This document shows positions 42,897 to 50,446 of a stretch of DNA of 64,000 nt, in pieces; position 1 is the stretch's first letter; each line of letters starts with the position of its first letter. The stretch is from CBDAMZ01 sp965197375 (GTDB lineage Bacteria > Acidobacteriota > Vicinamibacteria > Vicinamibacterales > UBA8438), in NCBI GenBank assembly GCA_965197375.1, contig CBDAMZ010000005.1:67470-131469 (forward strand). Direction: 5' to 3'. Both the position numbers and the translations under genes were made by a program. The notes beneath the pieces are model-generated. The model worked only from the letters and a program-made list of their open reading frames with translations. It was not told the DNA's origin and searched no databases.

Positions 42897-43535
42897 CTAA
42901 TGGATTTGTTCTTCCGCATCCTTAAGCCGCTCTGGTTCCTGCTCGAACGGTAGGGCCTCGCTTGTAGGGTAAGCCGGGGACAGACCGGGTGGCACTTCCA
43001 TTCCCAGTGCTTCTGCCATGTCCTCAACTTTTGGTAGATCATTCAGGTCCTTGAGCCCGAAGCGATTGAGAAACTCGCGCGTCGTGGCGTACAGAAACGG
43101 CCGCCCGATAACCGGCTTACGCCCTACGGCCTTGACCAGGCGGCGCTCAACCAGCGTGCCAAGCACTCCCGACGTGTTGACGCCCCGAATCTCGCCGATC
43201 TCCGGCCCGGTAATCGGTTGCCGGTAAGCAATAACCGCCAAGGTCTCAAGGGCCTGGACCGACAGACGATACTTTGAGTGTTCGTGAAATAGTCGCCGGA
43301 CCCACTCGTGGAATTCAGGTCTAGTAACAATTTGATGCCCACCCGCCACTTCGACAAGCTGCAGCCCACCCGGCCGTTCCTCCCACGCCCGCCTCAACGA
43401 CATTAGGGCCTCTTCAATATGCTCTTTCGGCTCACTATCGAGGATCCCGACGAGCATCTTAAAAGTCACCGGCTCGGGAGACGCGAAGATCAGCGCCTCA
43501 ACGATGGCCTCGAGGTCACTCAGGTCGTCTGACAC
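42897..43535 (-). CDS. scpB: Segregation and condensation protein B
   Basis: ScpB joins ScpA and SMC in the condensin complex that folds and segregates the chromosome. The 212-residue protein from GTG 43535 (GGAG 6 bases upstream) shows LEAIVEALIFASPEPVT, the winged-helix YRLSVQALETLAVIAYRQPI and EIGEIRGVNTSGVLGTLVER, then RPFLYATTREFLNRFGLKDL. The C-terminal 35 residues are unconserved. It follows scpA by 88 bases. No smc gene is in the window. Confidence 0.95.
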   Translation of the reverse strand: MSDDLSDLEAIVEALIFASPEPVTFKMLVGILDSEPKEHIEEALMSLRRAWEERPGGLQLVEVAGGHQIVTRPEFHEWVRRLFHEHSKYRLSVQALETLAVIAYRQPITGPEIGEIRGVNTSGVLGTLVERRLVKAVGRKPVIGRPFLYATTREFLNRFGLKDLNDLPKVEDMAEALGMEVPPGLSPAYPTSEALPFEQEPERLKDAEEQIH

Positions 43536-43623
43536 AACGAGCTCCTTCTTCCTTCCCTGGCTTCGCAACTAGCAGCGCTTGGTGTATACCTGTCTACATT
43601 CAGCCGACTCGTACCACGAGTTC

Positions 43624-44454
43624 CTAGCGCTCGGCCTTCACCGACTTGCTGGCATTGGGGATCCGCGCACGTCTATAAATCCGGATCGGGCGAAACGCAC
43701 CCGACTGAAAGACACGGATCGCCCGCACCAGCACCATCTCGAGCACCGCGAGAAACGTCGTGACCAAATCTTGTCGCGAGGCACCATCTGCGAATAGCTC
43801 GTCGAACCTACAAGCTTCTGTCTCGGAGAGCCGACCGAGTAGCTGCTTAATGCGCGTCTCGATCGACATGCGCCCCTCAGGTAGTTGAACCGGCGGCCGC
43901 TCACGCGCCCGCATGAGCACCGCCTGGAACGCTTGCAACAGGCCAAACAGATCAATCTCGAGCTCGCGCTCGAACGGCTCGCCAGCGACCTCTTCGACTC
44001 GACCGTCTGGCCTCGTCCACTGCGCGCTCCGAAGCGTTTCCCGCTCGTACAGCAGTTCGGCTGCCGCTTTGAACTGCTGATGCTCCAACAAGCGCCGCAC
44101 CAGGGCGTCGCGCGGGTCTTCCTGGTCCACCTCCCCCTCTGACTCACTCTCGATCCTCGGCACGAGCATGCGCGACTTAATATGGATGAGCGTGGCGGCC
44201 ATCAGCAGAAACTCTCCGGCCACGTCGAGGTCGAGCTCCTGCATCAGTTCGAGATACTCGAGATACTGAGCCGTAATCGTCACGATCGGGATATCGTAAA
44301 TGTCGACCTCGTTCCTCTTAATAAGGAAGAGGAGCAGGTCGAGCGGCCCCTCGAACTTTTCGAGCTTGACCGGATAGTCAGGCAGGATCGACTCGAAATC
44401 GGATGGGATCTCGAGCTTGGCATTGTCGGCTACCCGTTCTCCATCATCCCCCAT
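43624..44454 (-). CDS. scpA: Segregation and condensation protein A
   Basis: ScpA is the kleisin that bridges the SMC heads. The 276-residue protein shows YPVKLEKFEGPLDLLLFLIK near the N terminus, VDIYDIPIVTITAQYLEYLE and EFLLMAATLIHIKSRMLVPR, all family hallmarks. The C-terminal winged helix is present (DLVTTFLAVLEMVLVRAIRV). It is read after trpS (37 bases) and before scpB. The C-terminal IRIYRRARIPNASKSVKAER looks unconserved. Confidence 0.95.
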   Translation of the reverse strand: MGDDGERVADNAKLEIPSDFESILPDYPVKLEKFEGPLDLLLFLIKRNEVDIYDIPIVTITAQYLEYLELMQELDLDVAGEFLLMAATLIHIKSRMLVPRIESESEGEVDQEDPRDALVRRLLEHQQFKAAAELLYERETLRSAQWTRPDGRVEEVAGEPFERELEIDLFGLLQAFQAVLMRARERPPVQLPEGRMSIETRIKQLLGRLSETEACRFDELFADGASRQDLVTTFLAVLEMVLVRAIRVFQSGAFRPIRIYRRARIPNASKSVKAER

Positions 44455-44491
44455 CTGTCCCTGACCCCTGGCCGATAGCCTTTGCCCTTAG

Positions 44492-45499
44492 TTAGTTATA
44501 CGCCAGCTTGACGGTCTCTCGGACTCGCTCCATAGTCTGACGGGCGATCACACGCGCCCGACTGGACCCGTCAAGCAGGATCTCCCGGATTCGTCCCGGC
44601 CGACGGCGAATCTCCGCCCGCCGCTCGCGCATCGGCTCCAGCAGCGCGTTGATGGCACGTGCCAACTTTTCCTTCACTTCCACATCGCCTACCTTACCGG
44701 CCCGGTAGCGCGCCTTCAGGTCTTCAATCTCGTCTTTATTAGAGTTGAAGGCATCGTGATAAGTGAACACCGGATTGCCTTCTACTGCCCCCGGAATGTG
44801 AGCATGAATCCGCTTCGGATCGGTATACATCCGCATGACTTTCTTGCGGACAGTTTCGGCATCGTCCGACAGGTTAATCGTATTCCCGTAGCTTTTGCTC
44901 ATCTTCCGGTTGTCAAGCCCCGGCAGCCGCGGAAAGCGTGTCAGCAAGGGCTGCGGCTCCGGAAATAACTCCCCGAAGAACCCGTGAACGCGCCGGACGA
45001 CCTCCCGTATCAGCTCGAGGTGGGGCACCTGGTCATCACCAACCGGTACATACTCCCCGCGATAGATGATGACGTCGGCACACTGTAACAACGGATAACC
45101 TAGAAACCCGAATGTTGACAGGTCACGATCCGCAAGCTCGTTGATCTGCTCCTTATAGGTCGGCACCCGCTCTAGCCAGGGAACTGGGACCACCATCGAG
45201 AGTAGCAAGCAGAGCTCGGCATGCTCCGGCACCAGCGATTGCACGAAGAGCGTGCTCCGTTCGGGAACAACACCGGCCGCAATCCAGTCCGCAACGTTGT
45301 CGTAGGCGTAGCGCGTTAACTCGGTAGTATCAGCGTACTCACTAGTCAACGCGTGCCAATCAGCAACGAAATACATACAGTCGTAGTCTGACTGCAGGTC
45401 GGCCCACTTCCGTAGGGCACCAACTAGATGACCTAGGTGGAGGTTGCCAGTCGGCCGCATGCCTGATACGACCCGTGGCTTTACTTGGTCAGCAACCAT
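44492..45499 (-). CDS. trpS: Tryptophanyl-tRNA synthetase
   Basis: Class I synthetase of 335 residues from ATG 45499, whose first 19 bases overlap the M50 gene. It has VSGMRPTGNLHLGHLVGALR, in which the HIGH signature is HLGH, YFVADWHALTSEYAD and the KMSKS loop NRKMSKSYGNTINL. The VPVGDDQVPHLELIREVVRR block is typical. Extending to 45568 adds residues that read as the out-of-frame M50 tail. It is the bacterial rather than eukaryotic/archaeal form. Confidence 0.96.
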   Translation of the reverse strand: MVADQVKPRVVSGMRPTGNLHLGHLVGALRKWADLQSDYDCMYFVADWHALTSEYADTTELTRYAYDNVADWIAAGVVPERSTLFVQSLVPEHAELCLLLSMVVPVPWLERVPTYKEQINELADRDLSTFGFLGYPLLQCADVIIYRGEYVPVGDDQVPHLELIREVVRRVHGFFGELFPEPQPLLTRFPRLPGLDNRKMSKSYGNTINLSDDAETVRKKVMRMYTDPKRIHAHIPGAVEGNPVFTYHDAFNSNKDEIEDLKARYRAGKVGDVEVKEKLARAINALLEPMRERRAEIRRRPGRIREILLDGSSRARVIARQTMERVRETVKLAYN

Positions 45500-46122
45500 G
45501 ACAGAAATAAATACGGTGGCATGATGAGGGCACTCAGGGCACCGGTGAGAAGCAGCGCATACAGGCACAAAAATCCCCAGGGGCGGATCAGTCGGTCATA
45601 GCCACTGGCGATGCCGGCCGGTAGCAGACCGGCGAGCACGTTGCCGCCATCGAGCGGCGGCACCGGCACCATGTTGAAAATCGCCAGTAGCAAGTTAAGC
45701 TTAAATAGAATTGCGGTAATTTCCCATAGGGGTAGTTCCAGCCCGGCACCGACGGTAAGCGGGCTAACGGGGAGCGCGCGCATCGCCCCGGCAGCAATCA
45801 CGGCCAGCACCATATTGCTTGCTGGCCCGGCCGCTGCGACACACAGAAAATCTCGCCTCGGCCTCGTCAGGTTCGCGGGAATGACCGGGACCGGCTTTGC
45901 CCAGCCGATGACTGGCGCCCCAGTCGTAAACGCCAGTAACGGCAGCAACAAAGTCCCGAACGGGTCGATATGAGCCGCCGGGTTGAGCGTGATTCGACCG
46001 AGCCGTCTGGCGGTCGGGTCACCCAACCGCGCAGCGGTCCAAGCATGCGCCGACTCGTGGACTGTAAGGGCAAACAGCAGAACGAGAAAGGTAATGACGA
46101 GTTGTCCGAGATCGAAGCTCAA
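45481..46122 (-). CDS. Site-2 protease family (M50) metalloprotease
   Basis: A 213-residue polytopic membrane protein. Zinc-binding HExxH is in ALTVHESAHAWTAARLGDP in the first helix; the second metal motif appears as MVPVPPLDGGNVLAGLLP, the common short-form variant of NxxPxPxLDGG. It lacks PDZ and CBS domains, so it belongs to the small FtsH/Rip-type group whose substrate is unknown. Its stop overlaps the trpS start by 19 bases. Confidence 0.9.
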   Translation of the reverse strand: MSFDLGQLVITFLVLLFALTVHESAHAWTAARLGDPTARRLGRITLNPAAHIDPFGTLLLPLLAFTTGAPVIGWAKPVPVIPANLTRPRRDFLCVAAAGPASNMVLAVIAAGAMRALPVSPLTVGAGLELPLWEITAILFKLNLLLAIFNMVPVPPLDGGNVLAGLLPAGIASGYDRLIRPWGFLCLYALLLTGALSALIMPPYLFLSWLLTK

Positions 46123-46277
46123 CGGTTACAGAATAAGGCAGCCGGAAGGTCTGGGCAAGTGGGATCGTCCATCGTCCTCCCCGCTAGACACATTAATTAA
46201 GGACAACATCGTAACGTTTAAAGCCAGTCTTTAGTCGACTCGGGAACGCGACGCCGCCCGAGGAGCGGGACGGAATT

Positions 46278-48173
46278 TTATGTGGTCCTGCTCTGCCCAT
46301 AGGTGGGTTTGGTGAAATGCTCGAGCAGTGCATCAGCCAGCTTAGCCCCCACGACGGTCTTAAGCTCTTCGCGCGTCGCCCGGCGCACGTTGGCAAAGCT
46401 CCCGAAACGGCGCAGGAGAGCACGCCGACGACGGGGGCCGATCCCCGGCACCACGTCCAACTTAGACTGGAGGTCACGCATCGTCCTGGCACGCCGGTGA
46501 TAAGTCACGGCAAAGCGGTGGGCCTCGTCACGAACGCGCTGGACGAGTCGGAGTGCGGAGCTCTGCCCCGGCAGTCGAATTGGTTCGTTCGCGTCGCGAG
46601 CGAAAATCACTTCTTCGCGCTTGGCGAGCCCAACGGCAACAAGATTGGCTAGCCCGAGCTGCTCAAACGCGCGATACGCCGCTGAGAGCTGCCCTTTGCC
46701 TCCATCGACGATTACCAGATCGGGAAATGGGCCGCCCTCTCCCAAGAGCCGACCGTAACGGCGCAGGACGACTTCTTCCATCGCAGCGCAATCGTCTAGC
46801 CGGCGGCCGGTGGCTGGTAAGTGGGGACTAAGAGGCCTCTTGGCTCGACGTCCCCGGTCCCCAGTCCCTAACCCCTGGATCCTGTACTTTCGGTACTCGC
46901 TGCGCTGCATGCGCCCATCCTCGCAAACCACCATAGATCCGACGGTCTCGCTCCCCTGGATAGTCGAGATGTCAAAACACTCGAGGCGGCGTGGCGTGAC
47001 AGACAGACCAATCACACGCCGCAGCTCCTCTAACGCGTCACCCTGCACTCGCGTGTCCTCGCTGTGCCTGGAGTCGTAAGCTAACACGGCGTTTCGCGCG
47101 GCCAGTTTAAGCAACCCGCGCTTATCACCGCGCTTCGGCACTAGTAGACGCACGCGACGCTTGACCCGCTCGGACAACCATCGCTCGATCGAGTCCCGCT
47201 CGTCGATCTCGACAGGTAGATGCACCTCTGGTGGGACCGCGCGGCACTCATAGAACTGCTGGACCGCAGCCTGCAGCACATCCGCTTCTCGTTCACTCGC
47301 TCCCTCGATTTCATCAGCGACCAGCTCCACCCGTTCGACGACCCGCCCGCGTCGCATCTGGAAGACCTGGACAATGGCGCCCGCGGGCCCCAGTTTCAGA
47401 CCAAAGACATCGCGGTCCCCCAAACGCGCCGTTGCCATCTTCTGCTGGCGATCGCGGAGCGTCTCAATGGTCCGTGTGGCATCTCGCAGCTGCGCAGCTC
47501 GCTCGTAGTGTTGCTCATCTGACGCCGACTGCATTTGGTGTCGCAACTTCGAAATAACCTCGTTGTTTCGACCTTCGAGAAACAGCCGTGTATGCTCGGC
47601 CGCGCGCGCGTACTGGTCCTGGCTACAAAGATCCGACACGCAAGGCGCGATACACCGCTTGATGTCGTATTCTAGACAGGGCCGACCGCGGCGCCCGGTG
47701 ATGACTTCGTTACATGACCGGATGCCAAACAGCCGGTGCGTGAGCAACATCGTCTTCCGCGCGAATGTGGCCGGGAGGAACGGTCCAGCATAGAAGTTCC
47801 CGTCGCGCGTTACCTGGCGTGCGACAAGTACACGCGGGAAAGTTTCCGCAGTGGTCAACTGCAGATATGGGTAGTTCTTGTCGTCGCGAAGTAGGATGTT
47901 GTACCGGGGCTTTCGTTGTTTAATCAGGTTGCTCTCGAGCGCCAGCGCCTCAACTACCGAATCGGTGACAATAACCTCAAGTCGAGCGATTTCGTCGAGC
48001 AGCGCATCGATCCTGGGACTCGTCCCGTAGGCTCCGAGGTAGCTGCGAACGCGATCTTGAAGGGCGCGCGCGCGGCCCACATAGATAGTGTCTCCGTGGC
48101 GGTTGAAATACAGGTACACTCCAGGCTGCTCGGGTAGGTGTGAGATCTCGGCCTTGAGATCAAGAATAGCCAT
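46278..48173 (-). CDS. uvrC: Excinuclease ABC subunit C
   Basis: UvrC makes both incisions in nucleotide excision repair. From ATG 48173 the 631-residue protein has the GIY-YIG nuclease PGVYLYFNRHGDTIYVGRAR, a UvrB-binding UVR motif (ISKLRHQMQSASDEQHYERA), the RNase H-like nuclease (RRLECFDISTIQGSETVGSM, LVIVDGGKGQLSAAY) and C-terminal HhH (VVPGIGPRRRRALLRRFGS). Between YRKYRIQG and CAAMEEVVLRRYGR there is an insert of about 24 residues (near 432-457) that carries a heptamer repeat. A perfect TATAAT lies 9 bases before the ATG. Confidence 0.96.
   Translation of the reverse strand: MAILDLKAEISHLPEQPGVYLYFNRHGDTIYVGRARALQDRVRSYLGAYGTSPRIDALLDEIARLEVIVTDSVVEALALESNLIKQRKPRYNILLRDDKNYPYLQLTTAETFPRVLVARQVTRDGNFYAGPFLPATFARKTMLLTHRLFGIRSCNEVITGRRGRPCLEYDIKRCIAPCVSDLCSQDQYARAAEHTRLFLEGRNNEVISKLRHQMQSASDEQHYERAAQLRDATRTIETLRDRQQKMATARLGDRDVFGLKLGPAGAIVQVFQMRRGRVVERVELVADEIEGASEREADVLQAAVQQFYECRAVPPEVHLPVEIDERDSIERWLSERVKRRVRLLVPKRGDKRGLLKLAARNAVLAYDSRHSEDTRVQGDALEELRRVIGLSVTPRRLECFDISTIQGSETVGSMVVCEDGRMQRSEYRKYRIQGLGTGDRGRRAKRPLSPHLPATGRRLDDCAAMEEVVLRRYGRLLGEGGPFPDLVIVDGGKGQLSAAYRAFEQLGLANLVAVGLAKREEVIFARDANEPIRLPGQSSALRLVQRVRDEAHRFAVTYHRRARTMRDLQSKLDVVPGIGPRRRRALLRRFGSFANVRRATREELKTVVGAKLADALLEHFTKPTYGQSRTT
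46850..46877. repeat. Heptamer repeat inside uvrC
   Basis: Four consecutive 7-mers read GTCCCCG, GTCCCCA, GTCCCTA, ACCCCTG on the plus strand. They are followed toward 46830-46841 by a 12-base palindrome AAGAGGCCTCTT. The insert keeps uvrC in frame and encodes low-complexity residues (GLGTGDRGRRAKRPL). The unit length and composition recall the short heptamer repeats (STRR) of cyanobacteria. Confidence 0.7.
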
Positions 48174-48182
48174 GGAATTGGA

Positions 48183-48188
48183 ATTATA
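48183..48188 (-). promoter_or_regulatory. Candidate -10 box (TATAAT) immediately before uvrC
   Basis: On the minus strand a perfect TATAAT lies 9 bases from the uvrC ATG. If used, transcription would start within about 3 bases of the start codon, giving a leaderless message. No -35 match is seen at the right distance. Confidence 0.35.
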
Positions 48189-48210
48189 GCGCTCGGGCGA
48201 CCCGCTCCAG

Positions 48211-48813
48211 ATGACCTTCACTGGCACCGTTGGCCTGATTTGCCTGTTTCCGTTGCGTGCCATCATCAAGCTCTGCGTTCGATGCAGGATTCATCCGAAC
48301 CTACTGACGCTGACCGGGGTCATCATCAACGCCGGCGCGGCCTGGATGCTTGCCGCTGGACGGTTCCATATGGCCGGCGTCGTCATGATCGTGGCCAGCA
48401 CCTTCGACTTTATCGACGGCAAGGTCGCTGACGAGCTGGCCCTCAAGTCACGCTTCGGCGGATTTTGGGACTCGGTGATGGATCGCTTCTCGGATATCTT
48501 TCTACTCACCGGCCTGATCTACCTGTATGCGGATCTCGGCCGCACCGACTACGTCCTGATCACCGCGCTGGCACTGATGTTCTCAGTGATGACGAGCTAC
48601 ACAAGGGCTCGGGCCGAATCGCTCATTGATCAATGTAAAGTGGGATTCATGGAGCGACCGGAACGCATCGTGCTTTTAATGATCGGCGCGTTCACAAACC
48701 GCATGGGCGCCGTGTTGTGGGTCATTTTGGCGTTGTCAGTGATCACGGTGCTGGACCGCATCTACTACACCTGGCGTGAGCTGCGTGCCACTGAACGTGA
48801 GACGGCCCCATGA
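48211..48813 (+). CDS. CDP-alcohol phosphatidyltransferase family protein
   Basis: A 200-residue integral membrane enzyme with about six helices that transfers a phosphatidyl group from CDP-diacylglycerol to an alcohol. The family motif DxxDGxxARx8Gx3Dx3D appears as DFIDGKVADELALKSRFGGF followed by WDSVMD: all aspartates and glycines are kept, but the AR arginine is aspartate. The acceptor (glycerol phosphate, inositol phosphate or other) cannot be read. It is divergent from uvrC by 37 bases and overlaps the next small gene by 4. Confidence 0.85.
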   Translation: MTFTGTVGLICLFPLRAIIKLCVRCRIHPNLLTLTGVIINAGAAWMLAAGRFHMAGVVMIVASTFDFIDGKVADELALKSRFGGFWDSVMDRFSDIFLLTGLIYLYADLGRTDYVLITALALMFSVMTSYTRARAESLIDQCKVGFMERPERIVLLMIGAFTNRMGAVLWVILALSVITVLDRIYYTWRELRATERETAP

Positions 48814-49013
48814 CGGTCAAGCGGCTGCTCGCGTTGCCGGCGTTAGCTGTCTGGCATGCGCTCTTCTGGACGTTCGAACGCGTCACCTGGCAATACGACC
48901 TAATGGTGATTGTGATTCTCGCATTCATCTGGATCACGCCACCACAGTGGCTCGGGGATCCGATGACGAACGGGCCAGGCCTGATTGGGTTGGTTTTAGA
49001 GTGGCTCAGATAG
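48810..49013 (+). CDS. Small membrane protein coupled to the phosphatidyltransferase
   Basis: A 67-residue protein with one or two hydrophobic segments (LMVIVILAFIWITPPQWLG). It begins in an ATGA overlap with the CDP-alcohol transferase stop, so translation is coupled. Function is unknown; a subunit or helper of the lipid enzyme is plausible from position only. Confidence 0.65.
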   Translation: MTVKRLLALPALAVWHALFWTFERVTWQYDLMVIVILAFIWITPPQWLGDPMTNGPGLIGLVLEWLR

Positions 49014-49041
49014 GAGGCAGGCGTTAACACCGCCGCGCTAG

Positions 49042-49611
49042 CTAGACCAGATTCCTCTCGTCCGATCCCAAGTCCAGCGTCTTACCCGTGAAGTGAATGT
49101 CGTGCGCTGCGATTTTATCGCGGAGTAGCCGCCGAACCTCTCCGTAGTGCACGTGCGGTACTTCGAGCGAGCGAGCGAGACTACGGAAACGATAAATGAT
49201 GAAGAGGGTAATACCTCGTCCTTCACGCCAGCTCAATCCACCGATCTGAGAGTAAGGCACGAAGCCCGATTCAGCCCAGATCCCGTCTTCGTACAGGCCA
49301 CGGCCAATGCGCAAGCTAAGCGGGAACGCGTAGGCGTAGTACACAAACATCATCCCCTCACCGAATATGTGAGACGGCGGTCGCTGCTGTACGACGAGCT
49401 TGAAGAAGACCAAGGCACCCAACATGACACCGAGCCCCAACAGCATTCCGTATAGGGGCGGCTTGCGTCCGGGCCACGTCAGAAGCACGCACGAACGCAA
49501 GCGAAGAAATCGTACAAACTGCGCGAAGATTCTTAGATTGGCGAGCAGGAAGCCGACCCCGAGAACGACGAGCGCGATCCGAAGCGCAGTAGACACATCG
49601 ATGTTGCTCAC
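49042..49611 (-). CDS. Membrane protein of unknown function
   Basis: A 189-residue protein with N-terminal membrane helices (LRIALVVLGVGFLLANLRIF, LLGLGVMLGALVFFKLVV) and a C-terminal soluble part of about 85 residues (VPYSQIGGLSWREGRGITLF, LARSLEVPHVHYGEVRRLL) that looks like the small beta domain of DUF5673-type or PH-like membrane proteins. I do not recognise it firmly. It lies 10 bases after efp on the same strand and converges with the 48.8-49.0 kb gene. Confidence 0.65.
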   Translation of the reverse strand: MSNIDVSTALRIALVVLGVGFLLANLRIFAQFVRFLRLRSCVLLTWPGRKPPLYGMLLGLGVMLGALVFFKLVVQQRPPSHIFGEGMMFVYYAYAFPLSLRIGRGLYEDGIWAESGFVPYSQIGGLSWREGRGITLFIIYRFRSLARSLEVPHVHYGEVRRLLRDKIAAHDIHFTGKTLDLGSDERNLV

Positions 49612-49621
49612 GTCTGTACGA

Positions 49622-50185
49622 TTAGGCGCGCGACTGATACTCGCCGGTCTCAGTATTAACCCTGACCTTGTCGCCGTTACTGATGAACGGCGGCACCTGG
49701 ATTACTAGACCAGTTTCGAGGCGCGCCGGTTTGAGCTGGGCACTCGCGGTGGCACCCTTAATGGAGGGTACCGTATCCAGAACGGTCAGGTCGACCGTCA
49801 GCGGTAGCCCGACCCCAACTGCTTCACCCTCGATAAACTCTACCGTGATCGTCGCGTCTGGCAAGAGGTAGCTAACAGAACCTCCCAGCGTTTCACCGGT
49901 CAGGGGGATCTGTTCGTAGGTCTCCGTGTCCATGAAGTAGTGCACGTCACCGTCAGCGTAGAGGAATTGCATCTCCCGTGCATCCAGCACGGCCCGCTCG
50001 ATAAAATCGTCCGAGCGGAACTTGTGACCCGTAAGAGTGCCAGTACGAAGATTACGCATTCGAGACTGCACAAAGCCCCGTTTATTGCCGGGCGTCGAGT
50101 GGTTCAGATCAAGCACGCGGAAAAAATCTCCGCCCATCTTAATTAGCATGCTCTTACGAAGTCTCGTCGCTTGGATCGAACCCAT
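49622..50185 (-). CDS. efp: Translation elongation factor P
   Basis: EF-P enters the ribosomal E site and relieves stalling at polyproline. The 187 residues contain the KOW-like N domain (QATRLRKSMLIKMGGDFFRV) and two OB domains (YADGDVHYFMDTETYEQIPL, then PPFISNGDKVRVNTETGEY). The tip loop reads TPGNKRGFVQ, so the residue after PG is Asn where E. coli has the modified Lys34 and Pseudomonas Arg32. The next residues are Lys and Arg. Lysylation by EpmA or rhamnosylation by EarP is therefore not obviously possible. Confidence 0.95.
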   Translation of the reverse strand: MGSIQATRLRKSMLIKMGGDFFRVLDLNHSTPGNKRGFVQSRMRNLRTGTLTGHKFRSDDFIERAVLDAREMQFLYADGDVHYFMDTETYEQIPLTGETLGGSVSYLLPDATITVEFIEGEAVGVGLPLTVDLTVLDTVPSIKGATASAQLKPARLETGLVIQVPPFISNGDKVRVNTETGEYQSRA

Positions 50186-50446
50186 GTCAGACTTCAGACT
50201 AGCCTACTTGCTCAGCGGCCGAACAGTCCCCGATCGTACTACAGGAACCGAAGTGATCTACGGCGCCTGACAGTTCAGTGAAACCAACCCGTCACCCGTT
50301 TCAGAAAGATGCCTCGATTCAGTAATTGAGCGAAGATTCCGCTGGTCGCTTAACATAAAGCCCATGCTGATGATGTTGCCAGTAACAGCCACGCATCGAG
50401 CGTCGGTCAACCAATAGATCATAAAAACGCCACTTATTTAAATGTC
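50186..50446. other. Intergenic region between efp and uvrA, nothing recognised
   Basis: The 261 bases between the efp start and uvrA stop hold no gene I can support. The efp promoter should be near its upstream end. Confidence 0.4.
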
